Assembly: GCA_037113605.1 (NCBI GenBank)
Contig: CM073735.1
Location: 10,718,001 to 10,782,000, forward strand
DNA length: 64,000 nucleotides
Origin: Calophaca sinica
Lineage: Eukaryota; Streptophyta; Magnoliopsida; Fabales; Fabaceae
Direction of reading: 5' to 3'
Shown here: positions 56,801-64,000 of the stretch, one piece after another
How positions within the stretch are numbered: position 1 is the first letter of the stretch
How the letters are laid out: every line of letters begins with the position of its first letter
Position numbers and translations under genes: made by a program
The notes under the pieces: model-generated
The model's input: the letters and a program-made list of their open reading frames with translations, nothing else
Told to the model about the DNA's origin: nothing
Database searches by the model: none

Positions 56801-59800
56801 ATACAACATTCCAATAAAGAAAGTCGATGATACTCTTGGTGATTCTCAACACACACCCTCTCATGTACTAAAATTGATAGGTCCCAGAATTGCTTATATG
56901 CTCAAATATATAAAACAAATGTTGGATAAAATTTCAAAATTAATGAAGGCAGAAACTAGAAACTGGCTTAAATAGAGACACATAATCCATTATATAGCAA
57001 ATTTTATATGCGTTATCTTTTAGCCATCATGTAATATGTATTGCTAGCACAAAAATTGATCCTCTGGACTGAAAACAACATTCTCACACACACACACACA
57101 CATATATATGATTTTTTTTTTAAGTTCACCTCTAAAACTCTGATGAAAACCAGATAAGATAAGAAGTGCATAACCCAACGAGGGACTCAAGCAGCACTGC
57201 AAACCTCTCATTGAAAGCATTTATTTTACCTTCAAAAAAGAAACTTGAACAAAATTATGCAAACCAACCTTTAATGAATATCGGCATGCCTGTGTCTCCA
57301 CATCAAGTATAGATACGATGTTCTCTGCAGCTGCAGCAAGATACCTCCCGAGTCGAGGCTGGAATCTCATCTGGGTAGTGCCACCCTAATCAACAACAAA
57401 ATTGTCAGTAGACTGAAATGAATACCAAGTTACTTTAAAACACAAGCTAAAAAACAGTTTTCCATTTTTTGTAAAAAAGAAAAGACCAGCTAGTGCTGTA
57501 AAGCATCTAGTACACAGGGATATGCGTGGAAAATAAGATAAATTGACTACGATTCTACCTTGGAGACTCTAGCACAGCTGCCATTGTTTATGCTCCAATA
57601 TCGTATTTCGCCATCACCATCACAAGAGCAGATAAGATCATCGTTATTTGGGTGAAAATCTAGTGACATAACAGATGTAGAATGTCCCGTAAAGGTGCGA
57701 AGTGAATACCCAGGCTGCATAGAAATTATATATTCAGACTTCAGTTAAAGCAGAATGGTCATTAGAAAAACCCAATTCATTTCTTTTAGACAGAGGCAAC
57801 CAACTATCCAATACTGCAATCATTAACAACTTCCCAGCAAATAAACGGATCTAATGTTCAAATCTAAATACACAACTTTTTAGCCTTTTACAACAACACA
57901 GTAAACATTAATCTAGCAATCAGAAAATTATGCATAGATTACATGATCTTAAAAAAATATGACAATTATAACATTAGAATTCATGATGGAATAACATCTA
58001 TGTTGAACACAACACAATCTCTATAAACTTTAATTGCTACCATCCCTAAATATCAAGCAATAGGAGTTCCTTAAGCTTCTTAAGCACTATTGCACCAAAA
58101 ACACAACTGGGAAAAAAAAAATCTTGAAGCATATTCAAACTCAAATCTCAGTAGGGAAACAATTATTATAGATATGTTTTTCTTGTGTATAGTTTCATAC
58201 AAGGCAAACATTAATAAGTTTTATTATCTCACTATGTGCCTATTTTCAGTGAAAAATAGTCATCTACACATCTCTATAACTTCCTGGAGTGCCACGCTTC
58301 AAGCCTATTAAATATTATTATTTGTGATGTGCATAGTCAAGTTACTTCCAACCCTTTCGAATGCATAAAAACAATTTGCCTAAAGTAGTATAATATTTTA
58401 GCAAAACTGGGGGGAAAAAAAATCTACTAACATTGTCAACATCCCAAACCCTGACAGTTTTGTCAAATGAAGATGTTGCTAGGCGCGGCATGCTTGGACT
58501 GAAACGAACATCGGTGATCAAAGACGAATGCTCTTCAAGAGTAGCTTTTTGTTTTAGAGAATCAGCGTACCATAAAACAGCCTGCATTACAGGACAATCA
58601 GGAGGAAAAATATCATATTAATCTATATCTAAACAGAACAGAAGAAAAACAAAATAATATTTTGTTTTTCAATTTCCTTCAAGCAGGACAATTGCACAAG
58701 TTCAGGAAGTTAATTGAACAAAGAAAGAGCTATATTAAATATTCTTGTCAAGATTAATGCTTTCACTAACCTTTTTGTCATGGCCACCACTTGCCAGTAA
58801 TTTTCCATCAGATGAGAAATGGCAACAGGCAACTTTGCTTGTGCTTGCGCGTACAGAATTTACTTCAGAAAATGTGAATCCTGAAAAAAATATTTAAAAA
58901 AAAAAAAATGCCCTTAGCTTCTGAATCTGAATCATTACCTCAGGTCAAGGGAATTAAAGAGTAACTATGCACTACGCAGATACACACATAAAAGATAAAG
59001 AAGGACATGCCTCTAAATCTAATATCTATTTATAAAACTTAACTACACTAAGGATACATAACAAAAGCTCATTCATCCATTTTCCCGCCAAAAACTATTT
59101 TTCCACAAAAAACTTAACTACACTAGGTTCTATTTTTCTTTGTCACTCGTGTTGAGCACGGGTTCTCTCAACTAATTATATAGACGACAACATATATTTA
59201 TCAAAATAAAAAAAGAATTGTCAATAATCATAATGAACATTCTAAAGCATATTATAGGCAAAATGAAAAAAGAGACATCACGAGTTATTAAAATCATCTT
59301 GATTGCTGTTTGAGATGTGTACTTCATTCAATTCACCATTACCATAACGAGTTATTTATTAAAAGAAAAATATATTGCTTTGGAGTGGGGGAAAATTAGG
59401 CATACACTTAAGAAATCTTTGCAAGGATGTCAAGTCAGAATATTTTATGATCAATATAAAGTGGTGTTTACTGCACCTTTGCTTACATCCATACAACGAC
59501 CAACAGTATCTCTAGGGTCTGCATCATCATGGGATAAAAAAGACTCTACATTTTCATCTAGAGATCCATCCTCCACAAAGCGATCCACATCAGCCTGCAA
59601 TTCAAGATCCTTATCATCCCACTGCCAAAATGGAATGGCAATGAGTTTACATGCAAGGAATGCAATCATTCCTTCCATCAATTGAACCACATAAAAAAGC
59701 CACTCACCAACTGGTTTGAAGGTGATGTAAGAGTTCCAGTGCCATCAGTGCCAAACATCATTAGAGGCTTTGAAGAACTACCATTATGAGGCAACGCAGG

Positions 59801-62800
59801 CATTGACATCACATCCCCAGGAGTATGAGTTGAGGGAGTTGAGGGTGCTGAACTTGGCGATGGGCCTGCCGTATTTGCTGTTCCTGAACTATTGGCAGGA
59901 CCTGAAGAAGATACAGGCTGCTTTCTCTTTCTTCCAATCTGGTTTTTTGAAACCTTGAAGTGTATTCAGATAACCATGTCAGGAACGTATTTCATACTCT
60001 TCATTAGTTACATGTGTTAGATGTCTGTCAAGCTTAGGGACAGAAATTTATATTATTGTGATTGAATAGAAATATTTGTCAAAAACTCGGGGCAAGACAT
60101 TGACATTCTTCGATAGATATGGTCAACACTTTCAAAAGAAACAAACAAGTAGTTGAAGTCGTGATTTTCACATTGTTAAATGCAGAAAACAAATAAATGA
60201 TAAAAAAAAATAGCCACTTCTGTTGTAGCTTTTGCAAATGGATAATCACATATCTGTTCAGGAGGCTTCAAAGAAAGAGGGAAGTAAAATCCTTTTCCAA
60301 CTCCTCAGTTCTGGAAAACTTGAGGTTACAGAGATTGTTTTGCAATACTTGAACATGAAACCAGTGAAGAAATAATATTTCTGATAACCAAGGAAACAAA
60401 TTCCCCATCGTTTGTTCCACAATGCTTCCCATCCTTTTAAATTCTCAAAGTTAGAGTCATATAATAAATCTGCCGTAATGTCCAAAATTGTAAAAACAAA
60501 ATAACAGCAAAATTTATGAGGAGACTAACCACGAAAAGGAGTACATGCATAATTATGCAACTGGATGTCAGAGCTCACAATTTGCAAAAAGATAAAATAG
60601 CTATTTTGCTCTAATATATTTAATAAAATAACCTGATTGTGCACATCAGAAATTCGTTAGCCATTGTGTGTCAAGAATGATAAATTTCTACAAGTCAGAA
60701 GAAAATTATTGCTCAATGATTCCATGAGGAAAAGGGGCCCAATAAGTCAAGTATTGCTCAAACATGTACGAGGTATTGACAACTATAAAAGGACAGACCT
60801 GATCATTTCCTCTAAATGAGTTTGACATGCTACCATCCATGGTGACACTACCACCACCACCTCCCCCAACTTTATCTTGCTGATGCATGCTATGATTTGA
60901 AGCCTGAGATTGCTGATTTGAAAGAGCATGCTGTTGAAGTTGCTGCTGCTGTGCATTGATGCTTGGCTGTTGTTGATGTTGCTGCTGCTGTTGCTGTTGC
61001 TGTAACTGAGCCAGTTTCAACTACACATATAAAAACTTTCAGAAGAGAGAAATCATGAAACTTTTGGTAAATATAAGAGATATATAAAACTGTTTAACTA
61101 ATTATGTAACAACTAAATTGAAGATTGAAAGATAATTAGAAGAGAACTAGCACCTTCATTAACATATCTGTATCTCCACGGGGAAAAGGAGGGCCACCAC
61201 CTTGAAGAGGTGATCCAACATTGGATACTACATCACCAATAGGGTTCGAAAGACCATCCTTATTTAGGCCAATATTCCTATTATTCAATAGCATTCTCAG
61301 TCTTCTACTTTCTTCACTGGCAGATGGTGATGCCAAATTTTGTGCAAGCATAAGCTGTTGCTGATGTTGTGGTGTCAACATTTGAAGTTGATGAAAAGGC
61401 TGAGGAGCCTGTATGAAAGGTTTTTGTTGCTGGAGTATACCAGAGCGTAGTTGTTCCAAACCCTAATAAAAGGATGGGAAAGTCTTAATAATGAAACTTA
61501 ACTACTGAAGTGCTTAGTCTCAACAATTAAAGATGTTGAGATGACAAAGAACTTAATAGGATGCTTGCTTGAGTCATCAGAGAAGAGGCCACCAATTCTA
61601 GCAGACGACAAGAGGTTTTATAGGTTTAACAGATACAAGCAAAGGAGAGATACTTCTGCCACTTGGGCAGAGCTCAAGCACTAAGGATGGTATAAGGTTA
61701 GGGTAGAGGCAACAGTTCTATGAGCTATGTGCACACACAGAGGGGGGGGCCACATTCTTATGCACTCTCTTTAAAGACTAGAGTGCACCACATTTTTTAA
61801 GGATGCATATGATTGCCCATTTTAAGAAAACAAAATATATCCACAAGGTGAAGTAACATTGATAAAAAGAAACATAAAATAAAAATGAGCACTTACTGTG
61901 AGTGGCCACCCTTTCAAAGTCAAATTGTTGCTCCCTTGATTCGATCCTGGCACAAGAAAATCAAAAATGTATCTTTCACTCCATTTATGAGCAGGAATAA
62001 TAAAAGATCATAAAAATATTAACATTAAATCTCAAAACATCCTCATCCAGCCATGAATAAATTAAAAGAAGAAATCGAATTTCATTAGAAAAACAAGTTT
62101 TTAAATATTAAAAATCAGATTCAGTAGGGGGAAAAGATGATGGAAAAATACCAGGAATTGCTAACAATGATCCTTCAGGACCCGCAGCTCTGGGATTTAA
62201 AACAGGATTTATCTCACTCTTTATATCCTGATTCCAAGTGGCAAATCAGGGGAAAACAGCTTATATGAAAATTGAAATATAGGAAGTAATAAGATAACTC
62301 TAAGAACAAAGGTGTACCGGTGTAGACCCTGGTAATTGCTGACTACGAGCTTGAACTTGTGGAGACATCCCACCAGCAGCACCATGCAAAACTTGCCTGA
62401 AATCAAGAAATTTGGTGCTAACAAAGTAAACACCCATAGATATAGAGAATGCAGAATGTTAAGAGAATTGTACAACCAAATAAATGCTTTTAAATAAGGA
62501 GCACATGACCACTGATTTTTCAAAGGCAGAAGCAGACCGTCCAGATGACTATAAGATAAAAAGAATGCCTTTTGTTTCACATAAATAAAGTAATCTTCAA
62601 ACTCATAGTATTTAAGATGAAACGTAAATTAACTAAGCCACAGACTAATCAAGTACAAACTATCTTCTGTTTCCAGAAAGACTTAAACAATAAGCAATAC
62701 AAGTGAATTCCAACAAAACAAAACAAAACAAAACAAAAAAAACACCTCACCCTGAAGGCTGGCCAGTAGCTGCAGCTGACTTCAATACTGAGGCATGATT

Positions 62801-63114
62801 TGGGTCCAAAAGTTGACCCATGTTCTCACCAAATCTTTGCTATATAACATACCAAAATAAAGCAATGAACATATGTATCATAGAAACAAAAGTTCATCTC
62901 ATAGTTAGATAACTGGAACATCCCCCTACCTTCATTGCTGCATCCTCCAAAGAATCCCTCTGAAGGGGAACTTTTAACCTCTCCTCATACATCTTTGTTG
63001 CTATTGCATTAGCAGTTCCCGGGTTTCCAGCTAACCCATTGGCGCTACCATTTAAGAGATGAGCCCTATCCCTATTTTGCTGTTGTTGTGGTTGTGGCTG
63101 CTGCGATTGTGACT

Positions 63115-63151
<37 letters not shown>

Positions 63152-63328
63152 CTGTTGTTGTTGTTGCTGATGTTGTTGCTGCTGCTGCTGCTGTGCCTGC
63201 CTCTGCAACAGGAGCTGTTGCATCTGCATGTGCTGTTGCTGCTGTTGTTGATGCTGTGACTGCTGGGGTTGAGGCTGCTGCTGTTGCTGCTGCTGTTGTT
63301 GTTGCTCCCTTGCCTTAATTAATTGTGT
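53828..63328 (-). CDS. LUG: LEUNIG transcriptional co-repressor (3' part, partial)
   Basis: Fifteen coding exons in transcript order: 63328-62930, 62839-62751, 62396-62318, 62227-62152, 61946-61897, 61462-61154, 61020-60799, 59953-59708, 59594-59477, 58880-58771, 58581-58432, 57714-57559, 57385-57269, 56784-56578, 53971-53828; 2472 nt, 823 residues to the stop, all in phase. The first exons, with the LUFS/LisH domain (about 90 residues), lie outside the window. Seen: Gln-rich region with a run of about 19 Gln, LLQRQAQ, GSANGL, the GRKRKQP basic motif, SSGPANSSGTANTAGPSPSS, then seven WD40 repeats ending ASHDKFIKLWK. LEUNIG recruits SEUSS and histone deacetylases to repress floral homeotic and other genes. 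The last intron uses a GC-AG pair and carries a nested LTR element. The match to LUG is closer than to LUH by recall, and the neighbours agree. Confidence 0.95.
54183..56291 (-). mobile_element. short LTR retrotransposon, non-autonomous
   Basis: 2.1 kb, inserted opposite to the host locus's plus strand, i.e. in the same direction as LEUNIG. Direct terminal repeats 54183-54538 and 55955-56291 (TGTTAGGAACCCGAATATTG to TCCTAACA) are very similar. Flanking 5-mers ACTTG and ACTTA match at 4 of 5. On the minus strand the purine run GGGGTGGGGTGTA precedes the 3' LTR (54540-54556). The internal 1.4 kb has a gag-like N-terminal frame but no protease, RT or integrase. A G13 run at about 54622-54634 is present. 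Confidence 0.85.
55372..55923 (-). CDS. gag-like N-terminal protein of the short LTR element
   Basis: 183 codons from ATG 55923 to a stop at 55372. N-terminal part with coiled-coil character (MEHRMAAVERTIVEQGAKLA and on), an acidic middle (EEEEES), and LKRVELPRRFG, which recalls the segment before the gag core in plant gypsy elements. The gag core itself is missing. A second open frame, 54758-55363, follows at once but shows no family I know. Probably a truncated gag that has no activity on its own. Confidence 0.5.
   Translation of the reverse strand: MEHRMAAVERTIVEQGAKLAELQKDVAYIKENLPDMTQLRGLIMECLTEKASDYGRENSSHSKAGSNGEEEEESSVNKKTPTTEDEFQGYETKEEELPRSWLKRVELPRRFGDNKGDNVVEENGTNMQPLGELRRKEETPSGHGAEGCNDDSQSGARKMSASQKSSQQLNPSKATREQQKQGK
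63115..63180 (-). repeat. glutamine-coding CAG/CAA repeat in LEUNIG
   Basis: A trinucleotide tract that encodes about 19 Gln in a row, with CAG and CAA mixed, inside the Gln-rich exon. Length variation between accessions is likely for the purer CAG part. Confidence 0.85.
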
Positions 63329-64000
63329 CTGCATAGAGAATTTCAAGGACCATAAACTTCAGCAGTAACTAAATTTTAATTTCTTATAATTTGTAAAAAT
63401 GTAGCTTCCAGTCATCAATTTTACAAGCGCATCAAAGATAATGGATGATTAGCTATAATAAAAACATAAAGCAGTTGCCCAAACTGAAATGGCTGGGTTC
63501 TTATCACTCGGCTAAAACAACAGTCTATAATTTCTGCAGTTTAAAAAAGCAGCCGAATTTGGACCAATTTGCCTGTGATAGGGACTTGGGTATTATGGGG
63601 TGCCTAAGTCTCACATCGAGTAGTATGGGATGTTCGGTGGAGTATTTAAGTGGCTTGGTTCTTCCCCCTTAATAGCTAGCTTTTAAGGGAGAGTTCCCCA
63701 AGTGCTTATCAGCCTGTTTAGCAAAATAACCCAGAAAGGCCCTTTACAAACATGGGAAAGACACAAACAATTTAAGTACAGAAATAATCACATGCTCAAT
63801 CGAGACATTGTAGTATCAAATCATTCTGCTAGACGCTGCAACCTGGAACTAAAGAATAAAATCAACTAACGAAAACTGATTCTAGAAAAAAGATTCGCAA
63901 TTTCCTTATATGCTAAACCGTATACATAAAGCAAGGAACAGCCAACCAAATCAGTCATGAAGAAAAGGCACAAACTTCTTTCAATTGCCACTCACATTCT
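63329..64000. other. LEUNIG intron sequence at window end
   Basis: The exon that should precede 63328 in the transcript (coding for the region before TQLIKAREQ) is not present, so this is intron. At about 63590-63710 a stretch with CTCACATCGAGTAGTATGGG, TTTAAGTGGCTTGG and CTAGCTTTTAAGGGAGAG resembles a dispersed legume repeat (LTR-end-like), ends not determined. Confidence 0.5.

Noticed and set aside
57085..57110. CA/TA dinucleotide run as a possible repeat array or CRISPR-like structure
   Set aside because: Plain microsatellite in a LEUNIG intron; no spacers. No CRISPR array is present in the window.
63088..63318. 76-aa Ala/Val-rich plus-strand frame
   Set aside because: Complement of the glutamine repeat in LEUNIG.

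Overview
This window is nuclear DNA from a flowering plant, most likely a papilionoid legume (a judgement from the style of the repeats; the species is not determined). It is AT-rich, its genes are split by GT-AG introns, and more than half of it is transposon-derived. Four host genes can be modelled exon by exon: TIFY8 (+ strand, 18718-23729), a plant homologue of the Commander-complex subunit CCDC93 (- strand, 34178-41024), an AOP-type 2-oxoglutarate/Fe(II) dioxygenase (- strand, 46175-49285) and the 3' part of the co-repressor LEUNIG (- strand, 53828-63328, running out of the window). All splice phases close, with one weak donor in CCDC93.

Layout. 1-18135 is repeat territory: a decayed Ty1/copia element (1332-7216), a 902-bp Mutator-like element (8449-9350), and a Ty3/gypsy element of the dual-RNase-H (Tat) type (10645-17490) sitting inside a palindromic MITE (10490-17709), followed by a tRNA-derived SINE. 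18360-23729 is TIFY8. 24130-34177 is nested transposons: a TIR element (about 24130-25100), a small MITE, and a long-TIR element (25788-33402) split by a Helitron-like element (26044-32609) that carries a broken RPA-like gene piece. 34178-41024 is CCDC93, with MITE and LTR fragments in its introns. 41103-44785 holds hAT-like, fold-back and LINE remnants. 46175-49285 is the dioxygenase. 49286-53827 is AT-rich with Stowaway and hAT MITEs. 53828-64000 is LEUNIG, whose last intron contains a small LTR element inside another fold-back MITE.

From memory of the Arabidopsis map, LEUNIG, a paramyosin-like/CCDC93-like gene and TIFY8 are neighbours on chromosome 4 (AT4G32551, AT4G32560, AT4G32570). The same three genes in the same order here suggest an old conserved block, with the dioxygenase and the transposons as later insertions. 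TIFY8 and LEUNIG both act in transcriptional repression; CCDC93 belongs to endosomal recycling, so the block is positional and not an obvious pathway.

The most unusual signals are a spliced antisense gene in the Ty3 element (72-nt intron, TACTAAC branch sequence, own TATA box), a 12-nt LTR/primer-site complementarity in the copia element that would fit self-priming, and several cleanly dated nestings. I found no CRISPR array, rRNA or functional tRNA gene.
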